NCBI GenBank assembly: GCA_019239425.1
Contig: JAFAZX010000028.1
Span: 1-64,000 of the forward strand
Source: Acidobacteriota bacterium
Lineage (GTDB): Bacteria; Acidobacteriota; Blastocatellia; Pyrinomonadales; Pyrinomonadaceae
DNA length: 64,000 nt
Direction: 5' to 3'
Shown piece by piece: positions 1 to 8,565 of the stretch. The notes beneath the pieces are model-generated. The model had not been told where the DNA came from, did not search any database, and saw only the letters and a list, made by a program, of their open reading frames with translations. Positions within the stretch are counted from its first letter, which is position 1; each line of letters starts with the position of its first letter. The position numbers were made by a program, and so were the translations under genes.

Positions 1-2
1 GG

Positions 3-1466
3 GGCCGGACGCCGAACTCGTTCCAGCAGAACCCGGTGGACTTCCTCGGCGGGGTGCGGATCTTCCCGCGGCGGTGGTTCGGGTTCTCGGCGGCCTACCG
101 CGGGAACCTGAACCAGCAGGGGCGCAGCTTCGTCGACATCTTCAAGGACGACGAGGCGAACGACGGGTTCCCGGCGGGCTTCCGCACGTCGGACGACCCG
201 CACGGCTTCATCTTCCAGGTCTTCGCCGGACGCCGCAACCTCCCTTGCCCGGATTGCGGCCCCGCGGTGGATTTCGGCGTGACGGTGTCTCAGCCGGAAA
301 CGGTTGTACTACCGAAGGCCGAGTGCACGGGCTGCTATCGGTTGAAGGCCGACTGCCCCAAACCCACAAACCCCGTCGTCACGCTCAACGCCGAGATACA
401 GAACGCAACGGTTGAGCAACGCGGGCAGGTAACCCCCATTACTTTCACCCCGGGCGAGCTTGCTACGGACTTCGAGTGGACGTGGGAGGTCACAGGCGGC
501 CCGAGTAAGGTCATGCCGGACACTCACGGAGCGACTGCCACACTCGACTTCACCGGCGCGGAGGCGGGTGAGTACACGGTGGAGGCCAGGGCCAGCTACG
601 TCTGTCCGCAGGGCGGCTGCCTCAGGTCCGCAGTGACCAAGGTCAGGGTCGAGCGGCCCGACTGCTGCGAGCCGAAGGCGCCTCCGACCTTGAGCGTGAG
701 TTGTCCGCCGGAGCCCATCACACCGGGCGAAAAGGTGACGCTCACGGCCAACGTCAGCGGCGGCGATTACCCCGGCGTCACCCCGAACTGTTCATGGGAC
801 ATCCCAAGCGTCTCGGCCGATAAGATCGAGCGCGGCGCGAATACCTGCACGATCACAATAGACACGACCGGGCTCGCCGGACAGATAACCGCCACCGTGA
901 CCGCCAGCGGTTATCCGCCCGACTGCGCGCCCGCAGCCGCAAGTTGTAGCTTTAACGTCCCGCCGCCGACACCGGAGGGGAGTTGCAGACGCGTCGACGC
1001 CTACGGGGCGATCTTGTACAACGACGAGAAGGCCCGCCTGGACAGCTACGCCATTGAGTTCCAGAACGAGCCGAGTAGCGCCAGCATCGGGTACATCGTC
1101 GCTTACAGGGGGTGGGCCGACCATAACATCGGCACGAAGCGCGTGCCGGTGGTCGGCGACATCGACCAGCAGTACCGCATCGACCGCGCGGTCGACTACC
1201 TGGTCAACTGTAGGGGGATCGCGAGAGACCGCATCAAGGTCGTGGACGGCGGCGACCGGAAGGAGACGAGCGTCGAGTTGTACATCTGCCCGAGCAACGT
1301 GGCCCCGACGCCGACGCCGGAGGCGGGCGTGACGCGCAGCAACTCCAAGGGCGTCTATAAGCAGTACCCGCCGTGCCCGCGCCCGCGCGGAAGCGGACCG
1401 CAGCCCCCGGTAAAGAAGAAGCACGGGGTGCGCAAGCCCCGCAGGAGAACCGTGCGGGGAAGTTAA
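3..1466 (+). CDS. Cys-rich Ig-like/OmpA-like envelope protein, 5' truncated
   Basis: The frame is open to the left window edge, so the gene begins upstream; a GTG at 36 lies inside a continuing reading frame. The first ~80 residues end in a segment resembling the last strands of an OmpA-type barrel (GFIFQVFAGRRN). Two Ig/PKD-like stretches rich in Cys and Pro follow, then a C-terminal domain of degenerate OmpA type (DEKARLDSYAIEFQ, then RAVDYLVNCRGI and RIKVVDGGDR) and a basic Pro/Arg tail. I associate this architecture with acidobacterial outer-membrane proteins. The C-terminal domain would contact peptidoglycan if it still behaves like OmpA. Exact role unknown. Confidence 0.7.
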   Translation, partial: GRTPNSFQQNPVDFLGGVRIFPRRWFGFSAAYRGNLNQQGRSFVDIFKDDEANDGFPAGFRTSDDPHGFIFQVFAGRRNLPCPDCGPAVDFGVTVSQPETVVLPKAECTGCYRLKADCPKPTNPVVTLNAEIQNATVEQRGQVTPITFTPGELATDFEWTWEVTGGPSKVMPDTHGATATLDFTGAEAGEYTVEARASYVCPQGGCLRSAVTKVRVERPDCCEPKAPPTLSVSCPPEPITPGEKVTLTANVSGGDYPGVTPNCSWDIPSVSADKIERGANTCTITIDTTGLAGQITATVTASGYPPDCAPAAASCSFNVPPPTPEGSCRRVDAYGAILYNDEKARLDSYAIEFQNEPSSASIGYIVAYRGWADHNIGTKRVPVVGDIDQQYRIDRAVDYLVNCRGIARDRIKVVDGGDRKETSVELYICPSNVAPTPTPEAGVTRSNSKGVYKQYPPCPRPRGSGPQPPVKKKHGVRKPRRRTVRGS

Positions 1467-1568
1467 GAGGGAGGCCTCGACGTTAACACGGGGCCGCGCG
1501 GGGGGCAGGGCTTCGACAGCCCCTCCCCCGCGCGGGAACATCCTGTTCGTGTTGGTAGGAGGCAGGTG

Positions 1569-2147
1569 ATGCCATTGACGTACGGACGCGTTTTAGCAGT
1601 CGGGCTTCTCATTGCCGTCGCTTCAGTCGTGACCCCTGCGGCGGCTTCCCCCCGCAGTCACAAGTCGCGCGCCGTCGGGCGCGCACTTCAAGACGGGGGT
1701 GGGAAGAGGTGGGAGGCCACGGAGCGGCTAACCTTCGACATGAAGTGCACGGCCGACGCACCTATGGCCTTTGAATTCCCCGGACTCTCGCTCCACGCCG
1801 ACGGCTTCGAGATAACGCGGGGCGACGGCACCGGGGCGGCGGGCGCGAACGTCACCAACGCCGTGCGGCTCATCGACGCGGGCGGCGCGTCTCTAACCGG
1901 GGAGGCCATCGCTTACGCGCTGAGCGTCCGCCGCTTGGACGCGAACCTCGCCTTTATTTTCGACCGGACGGGGCTGTCCGTGTCCGACCCCGGCTGGAAA
2001 CAGCCGAAGATAGCCATGCTCCACCTGACCCAGGACAAGCGGAACCATCTGCGATTTATGTTGGAGCCCGCGCCCGGCGACCTTTCACAATTCAGAACTG
2101 TCAGCCTGTCCTGCGAAAGAGCCTCGGCCGAACGCGCGGATGGTTGA
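1569..2147 (+). CDS. Secreted hypothetical protein
   Basis: About 192 residues with an N-terminal hydrophobic signal peptide ending near AAAS, so probably exported. The mature part has no domain I recognise; it contains two cysteines (CTADA near residue 60 and SLSC near the end) that could pair. An AGGAGG at 1557-1562 is six bases before the ATG at 1569, favouring it over the in-frame GTG at 1566. It follows the OmpA-like gene by about 100 bases and is followed by a clear terminator at 2247-2283, so it may be the last gene of that transcript. Confidence 0.6.
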   Translation: MPLTYGRVLAVGLLIAVASVVTPAAASPRSHKSRAVGRALQDGGGKRWEATERLTFDMKCTADAPMAFEFPGLSLHADGFEITRGDGTGAAGANVTNAVRLIDAGGASLTGEAIAYALSVRRLDANLAFIFDRTGLSVSDPGWKQPKIAMLHLTQDKRNHLRFMLEPAPGDLSQFRTVSLSCERASAERADG

Positions 2148-2246
2148 GCTGCCCTTTAGTCGGCTTTAAGTCGGCCGTAGTGTTTGACTCACAGTTTCGC
2201 TTCCGGCGCGAACAATGTTCCGCATTCCTCCATTGTTTGCGCTGAC

Positions 2247-2283
2247 GGGGGTGAGAGTTGCAAAGCTCTCACCCCCGGTTTTT
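2247..2283 (+). terminator. Rho-independent terminator
   Basis: An 11-bp perfect GC-rich stem (GGGGGTGAGAG at 2247-2257, complement at 2266-2276) with an 8-nt loop, followed by a T-run at 2279-2283. It lies downstream of the secreted hypothetical gene and 45 bases before tatD. Confidence 0.85.
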
Positions 2284-2327
2284 CTATAACCAGTCGGGCG
2301 CCGTCCCAAAACTGGATGATTTCTACT

Positions 2328-3113
2328 ATGTTCATAGATTCGCACGCGCACATCGACGGGGAGGAGTTCGACGCCGACCGCGACGAGGTCGTGGCGCGCG
2401 CGCGGGAGGCGGGCGTGCGCGCGATACTTAATGTCGGGACGGGCGACCCGCATGCGGGGAACTTTGAGCGGGCGGTTGCGGTGGCGGAGAGGTATGAGCA
2501 TGTCTACGCCGCGGTCGGCGTCCACCCACATGATGCGAAGCTTTATGACGGGGCGGCGGAGCGTCTGATACTTGAGTTCGTCAGGAGCCGGCGCGTCGTG
2601 GCGGTCGGCGAGATCGGGCTCGACTACCACTACGACCATTCGCCGCGCGAGGTGCAGCGCGACGTCTTCGCTAAACAACTGCGGCTGGCGCGCGAAGAGG
2701 GAGTGCCTGTCATCATCCATTCGCGCGAGGCGGACGAGGAGACTTTGGAGATTCTGCGCGCCGAGTACGCGGGGGCTGTGCGCGGCGGCGTCATGCACTG
2801 CTTCGGCGGCGGGCCGGCGCTGGCCGAAGGCGCGCTCGCGCTCGGTTTCTACATCTCTTTCGCGGGGAACGTCACCTTCAAGAAGGCCGAAGCGCTGCGC
2901 GAAGTCGCCCTCACGGTACCCTCAGACAGGTTGCTGGTCGAGACGGACTGCCCGTACCTCGCGCCCGTGCCGCACCGCGGGCGGCGCAACGAGCCGGCCT
3001 ACGTCGCCGCGACGGCGCGTTTCCTCGCCGACCTGCGCGGCCTCGGTGAAGAGGAGTTCGGGCGCGCGACCTCGGAGAACTTCGCGCGCCTCTTCGGCGT
3101 GGGGGCGGCCTGA
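2328..3113 (+). CDS. tatD: TatD family metal-dependent hydrolase
   Basis: 261 residues, normal for TatD/YcfH nucleases: amidohydrolase TIM-barrel enzymes that use two divalent metals and act as 3'-5' DNase/phosphodiesterases. Metal ligands of the family are visible: HAH at residues 6-8, E95 in GEIGLDYH, H131 in IIHSRE, H157 in MHCFGG and D207 in ETDCPYLAP. The frame is open further upstream, but conserved homology starts at MFIDSHAHID, so ATG 2328 is preferred. It stands alone after a terminator. Confidence 0.93.
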   Translation: MFIDSHAHIDGEEFDADRDEVVARAREAGVRAILNVGTGDPHAGNFERAVAVAERYEHVYAAVGVHPHDAKLYDGAAERLILEFVRSRRVVAVGEIGLDYHYDHSPREVQRDVFAKQLRLAREEGVPVIIHSREADEETLEILRAEYAGAVRGGVMHCFGGGPALAEGALALGFYISFAGNVTFKKAEALREVALTVPSDRLLVETDCPYLAPVPHRGRRNEPAYVAATARFLADLRGLGEEEFGRATSENFARLFGVGAA

Positions 3114-3225
3114 AGCGTACCCACGGCCGCCGCCGACCTTGCGCTAAACGGCACAATCAACTTTTCCTCAACGCCCTTAAATGTTATAAAAGCCGTGGCA
3201 GGTTCGCGGTAACTTTCCACTTCTT

Positions 3226-3726
3226 ATGGCCCAGCAGAACTCATTCGACATTGTTTCCAAGGTGGAGTTGGCCGAGGTCAAGAACGCACTCGACCAGACC
3301 ATGAAGGAGGTCAGGCAGCGCTTCGACTTCAAGGGGAGCCGCGCCGAGGTCAGGCTCGAAGGCGAGGAGGAGTTAATTCTCACCGCCGAGGACGAGACTA
3401 AGCTGCGGAACATGAACGACATCCTCCAGCAGAAGCTGGTGCGGCGCAGCGTCCCCCTGAAGGCGTTCTCCTACGGGAAGGCGGAGCCGGCGGCCGGCGG
3501 CACCGTCCGCCAGCATGTCCGGATTCAGCAGGGCATCCCCTCGGAGAAGGCCAAGGAGATCGTCAAGTTCATCAAGGAGTCGAAGGTCAAAGTCCAGGCC
3601 GCCATCCAGGGCGACACCGTCCGCGTGACGGGGCGCGACCGCGACACCCTGCAGGACGTCATCGCACAGCTCAAGGCCAAAGACTTCGGCATCAACATGC
3701 AGTACACGAACTACAGGACGAACTAG
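3226..3726 (+). CDS. yajQ: YajQ family nucleotide-binding protein (UPF0234)
   Basis: 166 residues, the full length of the YajQ family. The N-terminus NSFDIVSKV, the central FDFKGS and the C-terminal KDFGINMQYTNYR are family hallmarks. The fold has two RRM/ferredoxin-like lobes. Family members bind nucleotides, and in Xanthomonas and Pseudomonas a homologue binds cyclic di-GMP and acts as a transcriptional co-regulator; whether this one does is unknown. Cytoplasmic. The stop codon overlaps the left arm of the hairpin at 3725-3800. Confidence 0.95.
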   Translation: MAQQNSFDIVSKVELAEVKNALDQTMKEVRQRFDFKGSRAEVRLEGEEELILTAEDETKLRNMNDILQQKLVRRSVPLKAFSYGKAEPAAGGTVRQHVRIQQGIPSEKAKEIVKFIKESKVKVQAAIQGDTVRVTGRDRDTLQDVIAQLKAKDFGINMQYTNYRTN

Positions 3727-3800
3727 TGAATGGTGAATAGTAAATGGTGAATGGTAAGGGCACGTTTTAACCATCCACTATTTACTATTCACCACTCACT
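3725..3800. repeat. Heptad-periodic intergenic hairpin 1
   Basis: Left arm 3725-3755, loop about 15 nt, right arm 3771-3800, with a few mismatches. The arm repeats a 7-nt unit (GTGAATG, GTGAATA, GTAAATG, GTGAATG). It fills nearly all of the gap between yajQ and the prenyltransferase gene, whose ATG is nine bases after the arm. Confidence 0.85.
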
Positions 3801-3808
3801 CCCAGACT

Positions 3809-4828
3809 ATGAACAGTTCAGGTAACACAGCGGCGGTCGAGGAGCAGCGGCTGACGGCGCGGCGCATCTTCAGCCTGGTCGCGGCGGAGCTGGCGCTCGT
3901 CGAGCAGGAGTTCGAGCGGCAGGCGCGCTCGAACATCCAGGTCATCGCCTACATGGGCGACTACCTGCGCGCGTCGGGCGGCAAGCGCGTGCGCCCGGCG
4001 CTGACGCTCCTCTCGGCCGCGGCCGTCGGCGGCGACGCCTCGCGCCAGAACGTCGTGCGGATGGCGACCGTGATGGAGTTCCTCCACACGGCCACGCTCG
4101 TCCACGACGACATCATCGACAACGCAGAGACGCGCCGCAACCGCCCCTCCATCAACTCGCGCTTCGGCAACCAGACCGCCGTGCTCATGGGCGACTGGCT
4201 CTACATGTCCGCCTTCGAGACGAGCCTCAAAGAGCGCTCGCTCGAAGTCCTCGACATCCTCACCGCGGTCACGCGGAAGATGACCGAGGGCGAGCTGCTC
4301 CAGTTGACTCTACTGGGCCGGGCCGACGTGACCGAGGAGCAGTACTTCGACGTGCTCCGGCGCAAGACGGCCTACCTCTTCAGCGCGTGCTGCGAGATCG
4401 GCGCCATCCTCGGCGGCGCGAACCCGTCGCAGGCGCGCGCGCTGCGCGACTACGGCCTGAACCTCGGCACGGCCTTCCAGCTCGTGGACGACCTGCTCGA
4501 CTTCACCTCCGACGACGATGCTTTAGGGAAGGCCGCGGGCGCAGACCTGCTGGAAGGGAAGGTGACGCTGCCCCTCATCCACCTGCTCGCCGCCGAGCCG
4601 CGGATGAAGGCCGGCGTGCAGTCCGTCATGCGCGAGGGCGCGTACGGCGAAGTCTCGCGCGAGGCGCTCGTCCGCGCCGCCGAGAAGACCGGCGCGCTCG
4701 CGCGCGCGCGCACCGCGGCCTCCTCCTACGCCGAGGCCGCCGTCAAAGCGCTCGAAGAGATCGAGCCGTCGAAGTACGCCGACGGCCTCCGCTCCATCCC
4801 CTCGTACATTCTGGAAAGAGAGATGTGA
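3809..4828 (+). CDS. Polyprenyl (long-chain) diphosphate synthase
   Basis: 339 residues, trans-isoprenyl diphosphate synthase. The two Asp-rich motifs that bind Mg2+ and allylic diphosphate are intact: DDIID at residues 100-104 and DDLLD at 227-231, with LRASGGKRVRP for isopentenyl diphosphate binding. Small residues before the first motif (FLHTATLVHDD) resemble long-chain octaprenyl/heptaprenyl synthases rather than farnesyl synthases, so the likely product is the respiratory quinone side chain (IspB/HepT type). Chain length is inference. The start codon sits just behind hairpin 1 with no obvious Shine-Dalgarno. Confidence 0.92.
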   Translation: MNSSGNTAAVEEQRLTARRIFSLVAAELALVEQEFERQARSNIQVIAYMGDYLRASGGKRVRPALTLLSAAAVGGDASRQNVVRMATVMEFLHTATLVHDDIIDNAETRRNRPSINSRFGNQTAVLMGDWLYMSAFETSLKERSLEVLDILTAVTRKMTEGELLQLTLLGRADVTEEQYFDVLRRKTAYLFSACCEIGAILGGANPSQARALRDYGLNLGTAFQLVDDLLDFTSDDDALGKAAGADLLEGKVTLPLIHLLAAEPRMKAGVQSVMREGAYGEVSREALVRAAEKTGALARARTAASSYAEAAVKALEEIEPSKYADGLRSIPSYILEREM

Positions 4829-4836
4829 AAGGAGCT

Positions 4837-4904
4837 GTCGGCTGTTAGCTTTTAGCTATCAGCTTGCAGCCAACCGAGGAAGAAGCTAAAAGCTAACAGC
4901 CGAC
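4837..4904. repeat. Heptad-periodic intergenic hairpin 2
   Basis: Arm from 4837 (units CTGTCGG, CTGTTAG, CTTTTAG, CTATCAG, CTTGCAG; first T at 4838) pairs with 4881-4904. The unit is 7 nt and unrelated in sequence to hairpin 1. The next gene's ATG is at 4906, one base after the right arm, leaving no room for a separate ribosome binding site. Confidence 0.85.
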
Positions 4905-4905
4905 C

Positions 4906-5532
4906 ATGCCTGACGAAAACCTTCTCGCCACACTTGAGAACGGGCTGAGGCAGTCGCGGGCGACGCGCTCGCGGCTGGGCGCGCGGCTGGCCGACCTCGA
5001 GGCGGAGGCCGAGCGCGTCCGCACCGAGCTGAACGAGATGGACGCCATCATCAGCCAGACCGAGGCGGCCATGTTCCGCATCATGTCGTCCATGTTCGGC
5101 GCGGCACAGTCGGCCACACCGCCCTCGGACGCCGAGATTGAATTCGCGCTGCGCCGCGACGCCGCGGCCAACGTGCCGCGTGTCACGCCGCCGTCGTCAC
5201 CGTCGCATCTGCCTTATCAACAGAACAAGTCGTCTTCACACGAGCACCACTTCCGACATCACATCCCGCAGATTCGTTCCGACATCGAGCCGAAGAGCGA
5301 CCGCTTCTTCGAGCGCACGATCCCCTACGCCGCGGCCGTCCTGCTGCGCGAGGCGGGCGGGCCGCTCCACGTCAACGAACTCTACAACCGTCTGCTCGAA
5401 GGCGGCTTTCAGTTCACGGGGCAGAACCCGACCATCAGCATCGCCGTCTCGCTCAACCGCAACGGGCGCTTCCGCAAGGTCGCCCCCGGCACCTTCGACC
5501 TCACCATCCGCGACGCCGCGCAAGCTTCCTGA
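4906..5532 (+). CDS. Coiled-coil protein with HARE-HTH-like winged helix
   Basis: 208 residues in two parts. Residues ~5-55 are a heptad-like charged helix (coiled coil); a low-complexity His/Ser linker follows; residues ~125-200 resemble the HARE-HTH/HB1 winged-helix domain (AAAVLLREAGGPLHVNELYNRL, then NPTISIAVSLNRNGRFRKV ... GTFDL). Such domains occur in RNA polymerase delta subunits and DNA-modification proteins and are thought to bind nucleic acid. Function here unknown. Lies between two heptad hairpins and has no clear operon partner. Confidence 0.65.
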   Translation: MPDENLLATLENGLRQSRATRSRLGARLADLEAEAERVRTELNEMDAIISQTEAAMFRIMSSMFGAAQSATPPSDAEIEFALRRDAAANVPRVTPPSSPSHLPYQQNKSSSHEHHFRHHIPQIRSDIEPKSDRFFERTIPYAAAVLLREAGGPLHVNELYNRLLEGGFQFTGQNPTISIAVSLNRNGRFRKVAPGTFDLTIRDAAQAS

Positions 5533-5533
5533 A

Positions 5534-5613
5534 AGTGGGCAGTAGGCAGACGGCAGTAGGCAGTTGAAAGGCTAATGCCTCAACTGCCTACTGCCGTCTG
5601 CCTACTGCCCACT
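5534..5613. repeat. Heptad-periodic intergenic hairpin 3 (perfect 33-bp stem)
   Basis: Arms 5534-5566 and 5581-5613 are exact reverse complements; the 14-nt loop itself contains AGGC...GCCT. The unit is GGCAGTA/GGCAGAC (7 nt). It starts one base after the preceding stop codon and uses the same unit family as hairpin 9 at 53776-53867. Confidence 0.95.
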
Positions 5614-5614
5614 T

Positions 5615-5661
5615 AAAAAATGCTTGGGGCGAGACCTCGACCGATGAAAGGGTCTCGCCCC
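5615..5661 (-). terminator. Rho-independent terminator of the small secreted protein gene
   Basis: On the minus strand an 11-bp stem (5626-5636 with 5651-5661, GGGGCGAGACC) is followed, after a few bases, by six T (5615-5620). It lies about 110 bases beyond the stop of the 5770-6015 gene. Confidence 0.75.
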
Positions 5662-5769
5662 GCGCTCGCCGGCCACACCTTCCGAAAGGCCGGCGTGGCG
5701 CCGCGGCGGCCGTGTTTCACCCGGCGGAGCGTAGCCCGGCCGCCGCGCCCAAACCCCTGCAGAACCCCT

Positions 5770-6015
5770 CTACATCGGGGCGGCGGCGAGACACTGCTTC
5801 TTGTCGGACTTGGCCTTCGCCAACGCGTCCTTTTTCGCCTGGCCCTTCAGGCCCTTGGCCGTCACCCTCGCGGCGCTGTAGTCCTGGTCGCACTTCTTCA
5901 CGGCCGCTGTGTGCTCGGCGCTGTGCTTCTGCTTCTTGGGCTTGGCGAGGGCCGGGATACCGGCCGTGGCCGCCAGCGCCAGCGTCAGGAAGGTTTTCGT
6001 CAGAACGTTCTTCAT
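5770..6015 (-). CDS. Small secreted basic protein
   Basis: 81 residues with a classical signal peptide (cleavage likely after ALA near residue 24). The mature part is Lys/Ala-rich and probably helical, with two cysteines (KKCDQDY and KKQCLA) that could form a disulfide. An AAGAGGAG lies just before the ATG. A terminator follows at 5615-5661, so it is a monocistronic exported protein. No family recognised. The 288 bases between its start and the next gene (6016-6303) hold no other coding signal that I can see and must contain divergent promoters. Confidence 0.65.
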   Translation of the reverse strand: MKNVLTKTFLTLALAATAGIPALAKPKKQKHSAEHTAAVKKCDQDYSAARVTAKGLKGQAKKDALAKAKSDKKQCLAAAPM

Positions 6016-6303
6016 CGTCGTCTCCTCTTAGAAGTTTGAATCCCGCAGGAAGTCCGTGAGCCCTACAGGTTGCTTGACGCCCGAGAGGATGGCAAGCGGC
6101 GCGCCAAGCCCCGCGCGCCGCCCGGCCCGAGCTTTTCCGCGAATTATCGAACTTCGGGAAGTCGGGGCCGGCTTCCTCGGTTGTGGCGTTTTTGTCCGGC
6201 CCGGCAAATCGGCCACGGGAGGGCCTGCGCCCCGGCGCGCTCCTGTGCTAAGTTCTCCGGAACCGTTTTCGACAAGCAGAGGAGAGGGGCATTTGAACTT
6301 TTC

Positions 6304-7290
6304 ATGCGCGCGATGATTCTCGCCGCGGGCTACGGGACACGGCTGTGGCCCCTGACGATTGACCGCACCAAGCCCGCCATCCCTTTCATGGGCCGGCCGC
6401 TCATCGGCTACGTCGCGGAGTACCTGGCCGGCTACGGCTTCGACGACATCGTCGTCAACCTGCACCACCAGCCCGACTCCGTCCGCGCGGCGCTCGGCGA
6501 CGGCTCAAGGTTCGGCGTGCGCTTCCGATATGTAGAAGAGCCCGTCATCCTCGGCACCAGCGGAGCCATTTCGAACGCGCGCGCGCTGCTCGACGGCGAC
6601 CACTTCGTCGTCATCAACGGCAAGCTCGCCACAGACATCGACCTCGGCGAAGCGCTCGCGACGCACAGGCGCACCGGCGCACTCGCCACGCTCGTCCTGC
6701 GCCCGAACCCTGCGCGTGAGCGCTACAGCGAGGTGTACGTTTCGGGCGGCCTCGTCACCGGCTTCGGCGGCCACCCCGCGCCCGAGTCCGATAAGGCCGG
6801 CGGAGGTGACGCGCCCCTGATGTTCACGGGCATTCAAATCCTCGACCCGAGAGTCTTCGAGTACATCCCGCCGGGCGTCTTCTCGCACTCGGTGACGGAC
6901 GTGTACGTCCCGGCCATCGCGCGCGGCGACCGCATCGCGGCCCACGTCGCGCGCGGCTCCTGGTACGAACTCTCGACCGTCCGCCGCTACCTCGACACGA
7001 GCGTCACGCTGTTGAAGCGCGAGGGCAGGGACTTGGAACTGGGCGAAGGCTCCGTCGTCGGAGAGGGCGCGAGCGTCTCCGAAAGCGTCCTCTGGGAGGG
7101 CGTCCACGTCGCGCCGGGCGCGCGCGTCACGCGCTCCGTGCTCGGCGCAGGCGTCCGCGTCGGCGCGGGCGAAGTCTTCGACAACGTCGCAGTAGTCCGC
7201 GCCGAACTCGCGCGCGCTTCCGAGCGTCCCGAGAAGGGCTTGCCGGGCGAGTTTCGCGGCTCAAATTTTGTGGCGCCAATACCGGAATGA
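6304..7290 (+). CDS. Sugar-phosphate nucleotidyltransferase (MurU/mannose-1-P guanylyltransferase-like)
   Basis: 328 residues. The N-terminus MILAAGYGTRLWPLT ... KPAIPFMGRPLI is the NTP-transferase signature that binds the nucleotide triphosphate. The last ~90 residues are a left-handed beta-helix of hexapeptide type (VVGEGASVSESVLWEGV), unusual for MurU, which is shorter. The next gene is an AmgK-like sugar kinase, the usual partner of MurU, so uridylylation of N-acetylmuramic acid 1-phosphate is the favoured role; GDP-mannose synthesis is the alternative. The frame is open upstream, but the motif needs a start at ATG 6304 or 6313; a purine-rich GAGGAGAGGGG precedes it. Confidence 0.82.
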   Translation: MRAMILAAGYGTRLWPLTIDRTKPAIPFMGRPLIGYVAEYLAGYGFDDIVVNLHHQPDSVRAALGDGSRFGVRFRYVEEPVILGTSGAISNARALLDGDHFVVINGKLATDIDLGEALATHRRTGALATLVLRPNPARERYSEVYVSGGLVTGFGGHPAPESDKAGGGDAPLMFTGIQILDPRVFEYIPPGVFSHSVTDVYVPAIARGDRIAAHVARGSWYELSTVRRYLDTSVTLLKREGRDLELGEGSVVGEGASVSESVLWEGVHVAPGARVTRSVLGAGVRVGAGEVFDNVAVVRAELARASERPEKGLPGEFRGSNFVAPIPE

Positions 7291-7324
7291 TACAATCCAC
7301 GCGCGCCGACAATGAAGAACCCTA

Positions 7325-7393
7325 AACCGTGAACCGTAAACCGTGACGAGAGAAAGACGGTTTTTCTCTCGTCACGGTTTACGGTTCACGGTT
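7325..7393. repeat. Heptad-periodic intergenic hairpin 4 (perfect 31-bp stem)
   Basis: Arms 7325-7355 and 7363-7393 are exact reverse complements with a 7-nt loop. Units are CCGTGAA, CCGTAAA, CCGTGAC. More degenerate copies of the same unit continue to about 7422. Confidence 0.93.
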
Positions 7394-7443
7394 CACGCTC
7401 TCGTCACGGTTCACAGTTCACGGCCTTTCCGACGATTCGCCCG

Positions 7444-8508
7444 ATGCATCACCCTTCGCAGATCACCCCGAACGCCTTCCGCACCTCGGCGCGCGAGCGC
7501 CTGACGGAGTACGTCGCGCGCCTCGGGGGCGACCCCGAACAGGTGCTCGCGCTCACGCCCGACGCCTCCACGCGCGAATACTTCCGCATCCCCTGGAAGA
7601 ACTCGAAGGCCGTCGCCGCCGTCTACCCCGAACCCTTCGACCCCGAGATACACCCCTTCATGGACGTGACGCGCCTCTTCGCCGAGGCCGGGCTGCCCGT
7701 CCCTGCCATCCTCGACGTCGACGCGCTCGACGGCATCATCGTGCAGGAGGACTTCGGCGACCGGCAGCTCCGGCGCCTCTTCGAGACCGCCTCCGAAGAC
7801 GAGCGCGAGTCCTACACCGAGGAGGCCGTCTCCATCATCGCGGACATACAGGCCGCGACCAGGCTCGCGTACGAGCGCAAATCCATCGCCTCGCGCCTCG
7901 CCTTCGACGAGGCCAAGCTCTCCTGGGAGTTGGACTACTTCTACGAGCACTACTTCAAGAGCCTCCGCGGCGAGACCGTCAGGCACGGCGACGAAGTCCA
8001 GTTGAAGGCCGAGCTGAACGACGTGGCGGCCGAGCTTTCGAACCGGCCGCGGACGCTCTGCCACCGCGACTTTCATGCGTCGAATCTGATGGTCGACGCG
8101 AAGGGGCGGCTCCGCATCATCGACTACCAGGACGCGCGCATGGGGCCCGCGAGCTACGACCTCGTCTCGCTCCTGCTCGACCGACGGACGACCATCCCCT
8201 CGCTCGCGGAGGTGCGCGAGCGCCGCCTCTTCTTCCTCGACGAGAGGCGCGCGCGCGGGCTCGACGCCATCGACCCGGACGACTTCGCGTACGAGTTCCG
8301 CCTGATGACCGTCCAGCGCTGTCTGAAAGCCGTCGGGACTTTCTCGTATCAGACGGCCGTCGCCGGGCGCGGCGAGACCTACGCGCAGTTCATCAACCCC
8401 ATGCTTGAGATCGTCGTCCAGGCCGCCGAGTGGCTCGGCCGCTTCCCCCTCCTGCGCTCGACCTTGCGCGCGCGCCTGGCCGGGAAGGGGAGCGACGGCG
8501 ACAGCTGA
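7444..8508 (+). CDS. amgK: Aminoglycoside phosphotransferase-fold sugar kinase (AmgK-like)
   Basis: 354 residues. The kinase catalytic loop HRDFHASN (residues 207-214; D209 base, N214 metal ligand) and the metal-binding Asp in IIDYQDARMGP (D227) are intact. The YDLVSLLLDRR segment after it is typical of AmgK, the anomeric kinase that makes MurNAc 1-phosphate and GlcNAc 1-phosphate in fosfomycin-resistant cell-wall recycling. The preceding gene is a nucleotidyltransferase that could be its MurU partner. Substrate assignment is by context; the kinase fold is certain. Confidence 0.82.
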   Translation: MHHPSQITPNAFRTSARERLTEYVARLGGDPEQVLALTPDASTREYFRIPWKNSKAVAAVYPEPFDPEIHPFMDVTRLFAEAGLPVPAILDVDALDGIIVQEDFGDRQLRRLFETASEDERESYTEEAVSIIADIQAATRLAYERKSIASRLAFDEAKLSWELDYFYEHYFKSLRGETVRHGDEVQLKAELNDVAAELSNRPRTLCHRDFHASNLMVDAKGRLRIIDYQDARMGPASYDLVSLLLDRRTTIPSLAEVRERRLFFLDERRARGLDAIDPDDFAYEFRLMTVQRCLKAVGTFSYQTAVAGRGETYAQFINPMLEIVVQAAEWLGRFPLLRSTLRARLAGKGSDGDS

Positions 8509-8565
8509 TTCGAAGACCCGAAGGGAGGCAGGGCGGCCCCGCGCCGCCCAGGTTTTAGAACGGAG

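Noticed and set aside
5534..5613. Heptad hairpins as ordinary rho-independent terminators
   Set aside because: Stems are far longer than needed, not followed by T-runs in most cases, and periodic; a termination effect is still possible.
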